From positions 62,001-126,000 of the forward strand of contig JAIEPH010000058.1 of NCBI GenBank assembly GCA_019749805.1: a DNA stretch of 64,000 nt, read 5' to 3'. Within the stretch, counting starts at the first letter, position 1. Every line of letters begins with the position of its first letter. This DNA comes from Mycobacteriaceae bacterium. GTDB lineage: Bacteria > Actinomycetota > Actinomycetes > Mycobacteriales > Mycobacteriaceae. The position numbers were made by a program, and so were the translations under genes. The notes under the pieces were generated by a model. The model saw only the letters and a list, made by a program, of their open reading frames with translations. It did no database searches and was not told where the DNA came from. Shown in pieces: positions 26,455 through 34,876 of the stretch.

Positions 26455-27693
26455 ATGGCTCAGAAAACCGGGATCGCATCCGAGCTTGTCTGCGGCGATG
26501 TCGACGAAGGCTACGGAAAAGTCGCCGACGCGTTTCGGCTGAACATGGCCAGCGGCGCAGAAATCGGCGCCGCGCTGACGATCTACCGCGACGGCCGCAA
26601 GGTCGTCGATCTTTGGGGTGGATTCCGCAATGGGACCACTCGCGCGCCGTGGACCAACGACACCCTGGTCAACACCTTTTCGACGACGAAAGGCGTTGCC
26701 GCGCTGGCCGTCGCGCGAACCGTTTCGCGTGGGCTCCTCGATTACGACGCACGAGTGGCCGACTACTGGCCCGCGTTCGCCCAGGGCGGCAAGGAATCGG
26801 TCACCGTGCGGCAACTGCTGGCACATCAGGCCGGGCTGCCGGTGATCAAGCCGCTGCTGACCCTGGCCGATATCGCTGCGCCGGAGCGTCTCTCGCAGCG
26901 CTTGGCCGCTCAGCCGCCCGCCTGGACGCCGGGGACCCGCCACGGCTACCACGGCGTCACGCTCGGGTGGTATGCGTCCGAACTCATCCGGCATGTCGAT
27001 CCCGAGCGGCGCACTCTCGGCCGCTATTTCGCCGAGGAGATCGCTCGACCGCTGGGCCTGGACTTCCACATCGGTCTGCCGGACTACATCGATCGCGATC
27101 GGGTTGCGCATCTGCACGTGCCGTCGCAGTTCGCCACGCTGTTACATCTGCATGTGCTGCCGCCGAGGCTGGCGGCCGCCTGGTTCATCCCGATGACGCT
27201 GACCGCGCAGGCCGGTATCGCATTCGAAGGGGCCACTGGTCTTTCAACGTTCAACCGCGAAGACGTCCGTGTCGTCGAGATACCGGCCGCCAACGGAACC
27301 GGCACCGCGGAATCGGTGGCCAAGCTCTACGGCGACGCCGCCATCGGCGGATCGAAGATCGGCTTGACGCCGGAGGTCTTCGCCGCCCTGACGGCGCCGC
27401 CGGTGTATCCGACAAAGGGTCTGCGCGACAAGGTGTTGCATGTCGACACGTCCTTCTCGCTGGGATTCGGCAGGCCCATTCCGAACTATGCGAGATACGT
27501 GATCGGATCCTCGGACAAGGCGTTCGGTGCGCCGGGGGCGGGCGGTTCGGTCGGCTTCGCCGACCCGGATACCGGTGTCGGGTTCGGCTACGTGATGAAC
27601 AAGCTCGGGTTCCATCTGATCAGCGATCCACGCGCACTTCGGTTGCGGCAGGCGTTGTTCCGCGACGTTTTGGGGGCGAGGCCGCAAACGTGA
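26455..27693 (+). CDS. Serine beta-lactamase-fold esterase (LipL/LipE-like), copy 1
   Basis: This 412-residue member of the beta-lactamase class C/penicillin-binding esterase family has the S76-T-T-K79 catalytic motif (NTFSTTKGVAAL) and a downstream Tyr motif in HGYHGVTLGW. In mycobacteria such proteins (LipL, LipD, LipE) are mostly esterases or lipases. No signal peptide is visible, so it is probably cytoplasmic. It is followed after 15 bp by a close paralogue, and the pair ends against the convergent mmsB operon. Confidence 0.88.
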   Translation: MAQKTGIASELVCGDVDEGYGKVADAFRLNMASGAEIGAALTIYRDGRKVVDLWGGFRNGTTRAPWTNDTLVNTFSTTKGVAALAVARTVSRGLLDYDARVADYWPAFAQGGKESVTVRQLLAHQAGLPVIKPLLTLADIAAPERLSQRLAAQPPAWTPGTRHGYHGVTLGWYASELIRHVDPERRTLGRYFAEEIARPLGLDFHIGLPDYIDRDRVAHLHVPSQFATLLHLHVLPPRLAAAWFIPMTLTAQAGIAFEGATGLSTFNREDVRVVEIPAANGTGTAESVAKLYGDAAIGGSKIGLTPEVFAALTAPPVYPTKGLRDKVLHVDTSFSLGFGRPIPNYARYVIGSSDKAFGAPGAGGSVGFADPDTGVGFGYVMNKLGFHLISDPRALRLRQALFRDVLGARPQT

Positions 27694-27708
27694 GACGAAG
27701 GGGCGGTC

Positions 27709-28905
27709 ATGGGCGGTGACGCCGACGAGGGCTACGGGAAAGTCGTCGACGCGTTTCGTCGCAACTTCGAAGCCGGCAAGGAAACGGGTGCCGCTTTCGC
27801 GGTCTATCGCCACGGGCGCAAGGTGGTCGATTTGTGGGACGGCTACCGCAACGTCGTTACCCGGGAGCCCTGGCAGCAGGACACCATCGTCAACGTCTTC
27901 TCGACGACGAAAGGCGTTGCCTCACTTGCCGTGGCCGTCGCCGCGTCGCGGGGGCTGATCGACTATGACGCCAAGGTGGTCGACTACTGGCCGGAGTTCG
28001 CGCAGGGCGGCAAGGGTGCCATCACCGTGCGACAGTTGCTCAGTCACCAGGCCGGTCTGGTCGCGATCACCCCGCCCCTGACGCTCGCCGAGCTCACCGA
28101 CCCAGACAGGATGTCGGACAGAATCGCCGAGCAGCTCCCCGCGTGGCCTCCCGGCACGAGGTACGGCTATCACGCGGCGACCCTCGGCTGGTATCAGTCC
28201 GCGCTCATCCGCAAGGTGGACCCACAAGGCCGCACGCTCGGGCGGTTCTTCGCTGAGGAGATCGCCGATCCACTCGGTTTGGACCTCCATATCGGCCTGC
28301 CGCCGTCGGTTGATCGCAACCGGGTAGCGCTGCTCGAACCGGTGAGCAGGCGCGAAATGCTGCTGCATCTCCACACGATGCCCCCGCTGTTCGTCGCAAG
28401 CTTGTTCAACCCGAAGAGTCTGCCCGCCCGAGCCTTTGTGGTGGTCGCAGATGTGAAGGATGCCGGCGACTTCAATCGCGACGAGGTGCGGATACCGGAG
28501 ATGCCGTCGGTCAACGGGACGACGTCTGCTGACGCGGTCGCCAAACTCTACGGTGCTGCCGCAATCGGTGCCTCGGGGTTGGGCTTGAGCCGGACCGTGC
28601 GCGACGAGCTCGAGGCACCCGCCGTACCGCCCACGCGGGGGGTACGCGACAAGGTGATGTTCCTCGACATGTCGTTCTCCCTGGGCTTCGGCAAGCCCAC
28701 GACCAAGTTCGTGTTCGGTTCCACCCAAAAGGCTTTCGGATGGCCCGGGCTCGGCGGATCGTTCGGCTTCGCCGATCCGGACACCGGCATCGGGTACGGG
28801 TACGTGCTGAACAAGCTGGGCTATCACGCCCACAGCGACCCGCGGGAACTAGCGCTGCGACAAGCACTGTTCCGCGATGTGCTCGGGGCGAGGACTCAGG
28901 CCTGA
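27709..28905 (+). CDS. Serine beta-lactamase-fold esterase, copy 2
   Basis: This 398-residue paralogue of the preceding gene is collinear along its full length. Shared blocks include DEGYGKV-DAF-R-N at the N-terminus, S65-T-T-K68 (NVFSTTKGVASL), AEEIA-PLGLD-HIGLP and the end LRQALFRDVLGAR. The two share long near-identical DNA runs, indicating tandem duplication. It has a shorter N-terminus than copy 1. Its last ten bases overlap the mmsB stop on the other strand. Confidence 0.88.
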   Translation: MGGDADEGYGKVVDAFRRNFEAGKETGAAFAVYRHGRKVVDLWDGYRNVVTREPWQQDTIVNVFSTTKGVASLAVAVAASRGLIDYDAKVVDYWPEFAQGGKGAITVRQLLSHQAGLVAITPPLTLAELTDPDRMSDRIAEQLPAWPPGTRYGYHAATLGWYQSALIRKVDPQGRTLGRFFAEEIADPLGLDLHIGLPPSVDRNRVALLEPVSRREMLLHLHTMPPLFVASLFNPKSLPARAFVVVADVKDAGDFNRDEVRIPEMPSVNGTTSADAVAKLYGAAAIGASGLGLSRTVRDELEAPAVPPTRGVRDKVMFLDMSFSLGFGKPTTKFVFGSTQKAFGWPGLGGSFGFADPDTGIGYGYVLNKLGYHAHSDPRELALRQALFRDVLGARTQA

Positions 28906-29786
28906 CCCTCGCGGATCATTTCGATGACCGCGCTGAAGTCCTTGTCGGCGTTGTTATCGTTGACCGCGATGAACCCAGCGTAGATCTCGGCGGCGTGGGT
29001 GCCCAGCGGAGCCGTCGAACCCGTCGACTTGACCGCGTCCATCGCCAGGCCGATGTCCTTGTGCATCAACGCGGTCGCGAAGCCCGGCTTGAAATCGTTG
29101 TTGGCCGGTGAGGTCGGAACCGGTCCCGGCACCGGGCAGTTCGTGTGGATCGCCCAGCAGTTGCCTGTCGCGCCGGTGATCACGTCGAACAGGGCCTGGG
29201 CGGACAACCCGAGCTTCTCAGCCAGCACGAAGGCCTCGCCTGCGGCGATCTGCTGCACGGCCAGCACCATGTTGTTGCACAGTTTGGCGGCCTGCCCGGT
29301 GCCCGAGCCGCCGCAGTGAATGATTTTGCCGGCCAACGGTTCCAGTACTGGCCGTGCCCGCTCGACGGCGGCTTCATCGCCACCGACCATGAAGGCCAGC
29401 GTGCCGGCGACCGCACCCTTCACACCGCCCGACACCGGCGCATCGAGCTGGGCGTGCCCGTGCTCGACGGCCTGGGCATGGATTCCGCGTGCATCGTCGA
29501 CTGAGATGGTGGAGGTGTCGATGAACAACGTCCCGTTGGGGGCCGCCGACAGCGCATCGGCGTACACCGCCTTCACGATGTTGCCGTTGGGCAGCGAGGT
29601 GATCACCACGTCGGCTCCCGACGCCGCCGCGGCGACGCTGTCGAAGACCTGTGCACCTTTCTCGGCGGCCGCATCCTTCAGCCCGGCAACTGGATCGAAG
29701 CCGTGGACGGCGTGGCCCGCGGCGACGAGGTTTGCCGCCATAGGACCGCCCATGTGGCCCAGCCCGAGGAACGCGATCGTCGACAT
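28896..29786 (-). CDS. mmsB: 3-hydroxyisobutyrate dehydrogenase
   Basis: This 296-residue enzyme of the beta-hydroxyacid dehydrogenase family oxidises 3-hydroxyisobutyrate to methylmalonate semialdehyde in valine breakdown. It shows the NAD loop FLGLGHMGGPMAANLV at the N-terminus, the substrate motif DAPVSGGVKGA and the catalytic Lys in TGQAAKLCNNM. The ATG at 29786 has AGGAGG upstream. It is the last gene of the mmsA-fadE9-mmsB operon, the same order as in M. tuberculosis. Confidence 0.93.
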   Translation of the reverse strand: MSTIAFLGLGHMGGPMAANLVAAGHAVHGFDPVAGLKDAAAEKGAQVFDSVAAAASGADVVITSLPNGNIVKAVYADALSAAPNGTLFIDTSTISVDDARGIHAQAVEHGHAQLDAPVSGGVKGAVAGTLAFMVGGDEAAVERARPVLEPLAGKIIHCGGSGTGQAAKLCNNMVLAVQQIAAGEAFVLAEKLGLSAQALFDVITGATGNCWAIHTNCPVPGPVPTSPANNDFKPGFATALMHKDIGLAMDAVKSTGSTAPLGTHAAEIYAGFIAVNDNNADKDFSAVIEMIREGQA

Positions 29787-29799
29787 TGACGCCTCCTGA

Positions 29800-30987
29800 T
29801 TAAGACGCGCGGACCCGGGCCGCTTCGGCCCGGCCGATGACCACACGCATGATTTCGTTGGTGCCCTCGAGGATTCGATGCACCCGTAGATCGCGGACGA
29901 TCTTCTCGAGTCCGTACTCGCGTAGATACCCGTAGCCGCCGTGCAACTGCAGCGCCTGATCCGCCACATCGAAGCAGGCATCGGTGACATAGCGCTTGGC
30001 CATCGCGCACAGCTCGACCTTCTCCGGATGGTTCTCGTCGAGCGCCGACGCCGCGCGCCACAACAACGTTCGTGACGCCTGCAGCGCCGTCGCCATATCG
30101 GCGAGGGCGAACCGGATGGTCGGTTCGTCGAGCAGCGAGCCGCCGAACGCCTGCCGGTCCGCCAAATAGCTGCGCGCCTTGTCGTGAGCGGCCTGCGCGC
30201 CACCGAGCGAGCACGCGGCAATGTTGATGCGGCCACCGTTGAGCCCATTCATCGCAATACCGAAGCCGGTGCCCTCACCGTCGGCGCCGCCGAGCATCGC
30301 GTCCGCGGACACCCGCACACCATCGAAGATCACCTGTGCGGTCGGTTGGGCGTTCCAGCCCATCTTCGCTTCTTGGGCGCCGAAACTCAGCCCGGGCGTG
30401 TCTTTTTCGACGAGGAAGGCGGAAATCTGACGTGGGCCCGGCTGTGTCTCATCAAAGCCGGTACGGGCCATGACCACGTACACATCAGAGGATCCGGCCC
30501 CGGAGATGAACTGTTTGACACCATCGAGCACCCAGTCTGATCCGGCGGCGTTCCCGCTTCGGACAGCTTTGGTGCTCAACGCGCCGGCATCCGATCCGGC
30601 GCCCGGTTCGGTGAGGCAGTAACTCGCGATGGCCTCCATGGAGGCCAGCCGCGGTAACCATGACTTGCGCTGCTCGTCGGTACCGTACGTGTCGACCATC
30701 CACGCGCACATGTTGTGAATCGACAGAAACGAGGCGATCGTGGGGTCGGCCATCGCCAGCTGCTCGAAGATCCGCACCGCGTCCAGGCGCCGAAGTTCGC
30801 TGCCACCGACATCCTCTCGGCAATAGATGGCGGCCATCCCGAGATCGGCGGCCTCCCGCAATACGTCGGTGGGGAAGTGGTGGCTTTCGTCCCACTCCAA
30901 TGCGTAAGGCGCAAGGCGCTTCTCGGCGAACGCGGCCGCCGTCTCGGCGATCACGCGTTCGTCTTCGTCCAGCCCGAAAAGATCCAC
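29800..30987 (-). CDS. fadE9: Acyl-CoA dehydrogenase FadE9 (probable isobutyryl-CoA dehydrogenase)
   Basis: This 395-residue FAD-dependent acyl-CoA dehydrogenase has the signature segments CLTEPGAGSD and GGYGYLREYGLEKIVRD. The catalytic base is E374 (RILEGTNEIMR), the position used by short-chain acyl-CoA dehydrogenases. Its place between mmsA and mmsB suggests it oxidises isobutyryl-CoA to methacrylyl-CoA. The start is GTG. No enoyl-CoA hydratase or HIBYL-CoA hydrolase gene is in the operon, so those steps must be encoded elsewhere. Confidence 0.92.
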   Translation of the reverse strand: MDLFGLDEDERVIAETAAAFAEKRLAPYALEWDESHHFPTDVLREAADLGMAAIYCREDVGGSELRRLDAVRIFEQLAMADPTIASFLSIHNMCAWMVDTYGTDEQRKSWLPRLASMEAIASYCLTEPGAGSDAGALSTKAVRSGNAAGSDWVLDGVKQFISGAGSSDVYVVMARTGFDETQPGPRQISAFLVEKDTPGLSFGAQEAKMGWNAQPTAQVIFDGVRVSADAMLGGADGEGTGFGIAMNGLNGGRINIAACSLGGAQAAHDKARSYLADRQAFGGSLLDEPTIRFALADMATALQASRTLLWRAASALDENHPEKVELCAMAKRYVTDACFDVADQALQLHGGYGYLREYGLEKIVRDLRVHRILEGTNEIMRVVIGRAEAARVRAS

Positions 30988-30998
30988 TTAGCCCATCG

Positions 30999-32516
30999 CT
31001 ACTTCATCGTCGGAATGACGAACTCCGCGCCGTGGCTGCCCGCGGGCCAGCGCTGCGTCACCGTCTTGGTCTTGGTGTAGAACATGACCGACGACGGGCC
31101 GTGCTGGTTGAGGTCGCCGAATCCGGAGCGCTTCCAGCCGCCGAACGTGTGATAAGCAACCGGAACGGGAATCGGCACGTTGACACCGACCATGCCGACC
31201 TGAACCCGCGACACGAAGTCGCGTGCGGTGTCGCCGTCACGGGTGAAAATCGCTACTCCGTTGCCGTATTCGTGCTCGGAAGGAAGCGCCAGCGCTTCTT
31301 CGTAGTCCTTGGCACGCACGATGCACAGCACGGGCCCGAAGATCTCGTCGGTGTAGATCGACATGTCGGGGGTGACGTGGTCGAACAAGGTCGGGCCGAT
31401 GAAGTAGCCCTTCGACATGTCAGCCTCGTCGAAAGTCAGCTCGTCGCTGGCGCGTTCACGGCCGTCGACGACCGCCTCGGCGCCGGCGTCCACACCCTGC
31501 TGGATGTAGTCCTTGACGCGGGCCAGCGCGGCCTCGGTGACCAACGGGCCGTAGTCGGCTTTCGGGTCGAGGCTGTGGCCGACGCGCAGGCCGTTGACCC
31601 GCTCGATCAGCCTGGCGCGCAACCGGTCTGCGGTCTGCTCGCCGACGGGCACCGCGACGCTGATCGCCATGCAGCGTTCGCCCGCGCTACCGTAGCCGGC
31701 GCCGATGAGCGCGTCGACGGCGTTGTCCATGTCGGCATCGGGCATCACGATCATGTGGTTCTTCGCGCCGCCGAAGCACTGCGCCCGCTTACCGTTGGCC
31801 GCGGCGCCGGAGTAGATGTAGTGCGCGATGTCGGAGCTGCCGACGAAGCCGACGGCCTGGATGACGGGGTGCTCGAGGATCGCGTCGACCGCTTCCTTGT
31901 CGCCGTGCACCACCTGGAACACGCCCGGCGGCAGACCGGCCTGCAGGAACAGCTCGGCCAGCCGGACCGGCACCGACGGGTCACGCTCACTGGGCTTGAG
32001 GATGAACGCGTTGCCGCACGCGAGCGCGGGACCGGCCTTCCACAGCGGGATCATCGCGGGGAAGTTGAACGGGGTGATGCCGGCGACCACGCCGAGCGGC
32101 TGCCGCAGCGAGTACACGTCGATGCCGGTGCCCGCACCCTCGGTGTACTCACCCTTGATGAGGTGCGGGATGCCGATCGCGAACTCGATGACCTCGATGC
32201 CACGCTGGATGTCGCCTTTGGAGTCGGCGACGGTCTTGCCGTGTTCCAAACTGAGGAGTTCGGCCAACTCTTCTACATTCTGGTTGACCAGGTCGATGAA
32301 CCTCATCATCACGCGGGCACGGCGCTGGGGGTTCCACGCGGCCCATTCCTTCTGCGCGGCGGCGGCCCCGGCGACGGCCGCGTCGACGTCGGCCCGCGAT
32401 GCCATCGGCACCTTGGCCTGCACCTCGCCGGTGCTGGGATTCATGACGTCGGCCGTCCGGGTGGATTGCCCGGCCACGCGCTTGCCGTCGATGAAATGCG
32501 GAATCTGTGTGGTCAT
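30999..32516 (-). CDS. mmsA: Methylmalonate-semialdehyde dehydrogenase (CoA-acylating)
   Basis: This 505-residue aldehyde dehydrogenase converts methylmalonate semialdehyde to propionyl-CoA at the end of valine catabolism. The catalytic Cys is C282 (SAGERCMAIS). The MmsA-specific ITPFNFPAMIPLW and GGAKNHMIVMPDAD segments replace the usual ALDH glutamate motif, as expected for CoA-acylating enzymes. It is the first gene of the operon and has a palindromic operator over its promoter. fadE9 follows after 11 bp. Confidence 0.95.
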   Translation of the reverse strand: MTTQIPHFIDGKRVAGQSTRTADVMNPSTGEVQAKVPMASRADVDAAVAGAAAAQKEWAAWNPQRRARVMMRFIDLVNQNVEELAELLSLEHGKTVADSKGDIQRGIEVIEFAIGIPHLIKGEYTEGAGTGIDVYSLRQPLGVVAGITPFNFPAMIPLWKAGPALACGNAFILKPSERDPSVPVRLAELFLQAGLPPGVFQVVHGDKEAVDAILEHPVIQAVGFVGSSDIAHYIYSGAAANGKRAQCFGGAKNHMIVMPDADMDNAVDALIGAGYGSAGERCMAISVAVPVGEQTADRLRARLIERVNGLRVGHSLDPKADYGPLVTEAALARVKDYIQQGVDAGAEAVVDGRERASDELTFDEADMSKGYFIGPTLFDHVTPDMSIYTDEIFGPVLCIVRAKDYEEALALPSEHEYGNGVAIFTRDGDTARDFVSRVQVGMVGVNVPIPVPVAYHTFGGWKRSGFGDLNQHGPSSVMFYTKTKTVTQRWPAGSHGAEFVIPTMK

Positions 32517-32537
32517 GGTCGTCCCTCGCTGCTAGAT

Positions 32538-32575
32538 ACTTGGATATCCTAGTAATATGCCCACGAGGTGCGCAA
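32538..32575 (-). promoter_or_regulatory. mmsA promoter with overlapping palindrome
   Basis: Read leftward, TTGCGC (32570-32575), an 18-bp spacer and TAGGAT (32546-32551) form a plausible SigA promoter, with a start about 22 nt before the mmsA ATG. A near-perfect 16-bp palindrome, ACTTGGATATCCTAGT (32538-32553), covers the -10 box and start site; only one symmetric pair mismatches. This is typical of a TetR- or GntR-type repressor operator. No regulator gene is adjacent. Confidence 0.5.
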
Positions 32576-32593
32576 GTGGCCTGCGCGACGCAG

Positions 32594-33199
32594 TCAGCGA
32601 CGCCGCAGCTCCTCGGCGAACGTCCGCGTCTCCTCCCACGTCGGCAGCAGACCGGCCGCCTGGGCATCGGCCAATGTCGGTGCCGCGCGGTCCCGATCCG
32701 ACAGGATCGGCCCACCGTCGACGATTGGCCACGCGATGTCCAGTGCTGGATCAAGCGGGTTGACCGTGTGTTCCCGTTCGGGGCTGTACGGCGCCGAGCA
32801 CAGGTACATCACCGTCGAGTTGTCCTCCAGCGCAAAGAAAGCGTGGCCAAGGCCCTCGGAGATGTAGATGGATCGCCGGTCGATGTCGTCGAGGACCACC
32901 GAGTCCCACTGTCCGAACGTCGGCGACCCGACCCTGATGTCGACGACCACGTCGAGCACCTTGCCGTGCGGGCATCCGACGTACTTGGCCTGGCTGGGCG
33001 GCAGCTGGGCGAAGTGCAGCCCGCGCAGCGTCCCTGCGGCCGATATCGAGCAGTTGGCCTGACGTAGGTCGAACCGGTGTCCGGCCAGCGCGGTGAACTC
33101 GGCATCGGTGAACCACTCGAAGAACGCGCCCCGTGCATCGCCGTATATACGCGGGGTGATCTCCCACGCGCCGGGAACCGCGAGCTCGCGGAAAGTCAC
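32594..33199 (-). CDS. rmlC: dTDP-4-dehydrorhamnose 3,5-epimerase
   Basis: This 201-residue cupin epimerase has the catalytic His H62 in TLRGLHFAQ, the KVLDVVVDIRVGSPTFGQW strand pair and the Tyr in CSAPYSPEREH. It makes the dTDP-L-rhamnose precursor used for the rhamnosyl linker between arabinogalactan and peptidoglycan. The GTG start overlaps the rmlB stop by four bases (GTGA). The order rmlB-rmlC matches the mycobacterial locus. Confidence 0.96.
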   Translation of the reverse strand: MTFRELAVPGAWEITPRIYGDARGAFFEWFTDAEFTALAGHRFDLRQANCSISAAGTLRGLHFAQLPPSQAKYVGCPHGKVLDVVVDIRVGSPTFGQWDSVVLDDIDRRSIYISEGLGHAFFALEDNSTVMYLCSAPYSPEREHTVNPLDPALDIAWPIVDGGPILSDRDRAAPTLADAQAAGLLPTWEETRTFAEELRRR

Positions 33200-34182
33200 T
33201 GGTTACGTCCTGCGTAGTCGGCTTCGACGCCGTCTTTCAGTGGAGCCCACCACTTGTCGTTGGCGCGGTACCACTCGATGGTGTCGCGGAGGCCGTCCTC
33301 GAAGTCGGTGTGCGCGGGACTCCAGCCCAGCTCGTCGCGCAGCGGCGACGCGTCGATCGCGTACCGCAGGTCGTGGCCGACGCGGTCGGTGACGTGGTCG
33401 AAATCGTCGGGATCGCGATCCATCAGCCGCAGGATCGTCCGCATCACCGTCATGTTGTCCCGTTCCCCGTCGGCGCCGATCAGATACGTGCGGCCGATCT
33501 GCCCGTCGGAAAGGATGCGCCATACCGCGCTGTTGTGGTCCTGCACGTGGATCCAGTCGCGGACGTTGGCGCCGGTTCCGTAGAGCTTGGGGCGCCGCCC
33601 GGTCAGCACGTTGGTGATCTGGCGCGGGATGAACTTCTCCACGTGCTGATACGGCCCGTAGTTGTTCGAGCAGTTCGAGAGCGTCGCGCGCACTCCGTAA
33701 GACCGCACCCAGGCCCGCACCAGCATGTCGGCTGCCGCCTTGGTCGACGAATACGGGCTCGACGGGTTGTACGGCGTCGACTCGGTGAACCGCTGCGGGC
33801 TGCCGAGTTCCAGGTCGCCGTACACCTCGTCGGTCGAAATGTGGTGCAGCCGAACGTCGTGCGCGCGCACCGCCTCCAGGATGGTGAACGTACCGACGAC
33901 GTTGGCTTGCAGGAAGGGCTCCGGCCCGGACAGTGAGTTGTCGACGTGGGTCTCGGCGGCGAAGTGCACGACGGCATCGGCGTCGGCGACCAACTTGTCG
34001 ACCAGTCCCGAGTCGGTGATGTCGCCCTGCACCAGCTGGATCTTGTCTTCCACCGGCGCCAGCGATTCGCGGCTGCCTGCATAGGTCAGCGCATCGAGGA
34101 CCGTCACCGCGTGTGCACGTGCAGCGACGTGGACGAAGTTGGCGCCGATGAACCCCGCCCCGCCCGTGACCAGCAACCGCAT
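33196..34182 (-). CDS. rmlB: dTDP-glucose 4,6-dehydratase
   Basis: This 328-residue extended SDR enzyme has the NAD motif GGAGFIGANFV, the substrate/active-site TDEVYGD, and the YxxxK pair in SPYSSTKAAAD. It converts dTDP-glucose to dTDP-4-keto-6-deoxyglucose, the step before RmlC. It lies 25 bp downstream of the TIGR03086 gene and could be partly co-transcribed with it. Length agrees with mycobacterial RmlB. Confidence 0.96.
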   Translation of the reverse strand: MRLLVTGGAGFIGANFVHVAARAHAVTVLDALTYAGSRESLAPVEDKIQLVQGDITDSGLVDKLVADADAVVHFAAETHVDNSLSGPEPFLQANVVGTFTILEAVRAHDVRLHHISTDEVYGDLELGSPQRFTESTPYNPSSPYSSTKAAADMLVRAWVRSYGVRATLSNCSNNYGPYQHVEKFIPRQITNVLTGRRPKLYGTGANVRDWIHVQDHNSAVWRILSDGQIGRTYLIGADGERDNMTVMRTILRLMDRDPDDFDHVTDRVGHDLRYAIDASPLRDELGWSPAHTDFEDGLRDTIEWYRANDKWWAPLKDGVEADYAGRNQ

Positions 34183-34207
34183 GGACCAACCCTAACGGTC
34201 TGCGTGT

Positions 34208-34840
34208 CTATACCACCGGCGCCCCGCGCACACATGTCCAGTCCGGTGAGCGGCCGAGGTGGGCGAGTAGCCGGTCCATATCGCTGGCATCGTCGTTGAC
34301 GGCGACGGCGCGACGAAACGGGCTGCCCTCCTCGGCGCGGAACTCACCATCGGGGACCGCGAATGCAATCGGCAGCACGGCGTCGACGACGTCCTTGGGC
34401 AGTTCGTATGCGGCGCCGATGGTGCGAGCGACGTCCCAGCCGTGCACGACGTAGTCGACGTAGTGGAAGCCGATCGCCATGGCGCCGGGAAATGTTGCGT
34501 CAGGACCGAATTCGGGAAGCACAAAGGTCTTTTGGAGCACACCGTCGGCCTCGAATGCGCTGAGCACGTCGTCGGCGGCCGCCGCATAGGTGCCCGCGGG
34601 ATCTGAGGCGACTGCATCGGCGGCGGTCGCGGGTTCCCACACGCCGAAGTCGGTGCCGCCGCGGGCTGCCGCCGCGAACCCGCGGTGCTGGACGGTCATG
34701 TGCATGAGCAGGGTCGCCAGGTTCCAGCCGGCGCACGGCGTCGGGCGGTCGAGATCGTCGAGGCTGACTGCGTTGACCGCGTCGACGGATGCCAGCACCG
34801 CCGCGCGGTGCAGGGGCAGAGCGTCCGAAGTAATATGCAT
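34208..34840 (-). CDS. TIGR03086-type (DinB/mycothiol-dependent fold) protein
   Basis: This 210-residue protein has the four-helix DinB/maleylpyruvate isomerase-like fold. Typical segments are DLDRPTPCAGWNLATLLMHM, with a putative metal His, and HYVDYVVHGWDVARTIG, with the second His/Asp set. Members often use mycothiol or bind a divalent metal, but the reaction here is unknown. The start codon at 34838-34840 lies inside a perfect palindrome, and the predicted transcription start coincides with the A of ATG, so the mRNA may be leaderless. Confidence 0.82.
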   Translation of the reverse strand: MHITSDALPLHRAAVLASVDAVNAVSLDDLDRPTPCAGWNLATLLMHMTVQHRGFAAAARGGTDFGVWEPATAADAVASDPAGTYAAAADDVLSAFEADGVLQKTFVLPEFGPDATFPGAMAIGFHYVDYVVHGWDVARTIGAAYELPKDVVDAVLPIAFAVPDGEFRAEEGSPFRRAVAVNDDASDMDRLLAHLGRSPDWTCVRGAPVV

Positions 34841-34876
34841 ACGCCTATCGTAGGCGTATGCATATCATTCGGTCAA
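34833..34876 (-). promoter_or_regulatory. Promoter and 33-bp perfect palindrome at the TIGR03086 gene start
   Basis: Read leftward, TTGACC (34871-34876), 18 bp, then TACGAT (34847-34852) form a good SigA promoter whose start falls on the gene's ATG. A perfect inverted repeat with 15-bp arms (ATATGCATACGCCTA) around the central TCG spans 34833-34865. It covers the -10 box, start site and start codon. A dimeric repressor bound here would block transcription. No regulator gene is next to it. Confidence 0.65.

Noticed and set aside
30660..32552. 630-codon open frame antisense to fadE9 and mmsA
   Set aside because: Both genes on the other strand are full-length and motif-complete. The antisense product is His/Arg/Val-rich and featureless.
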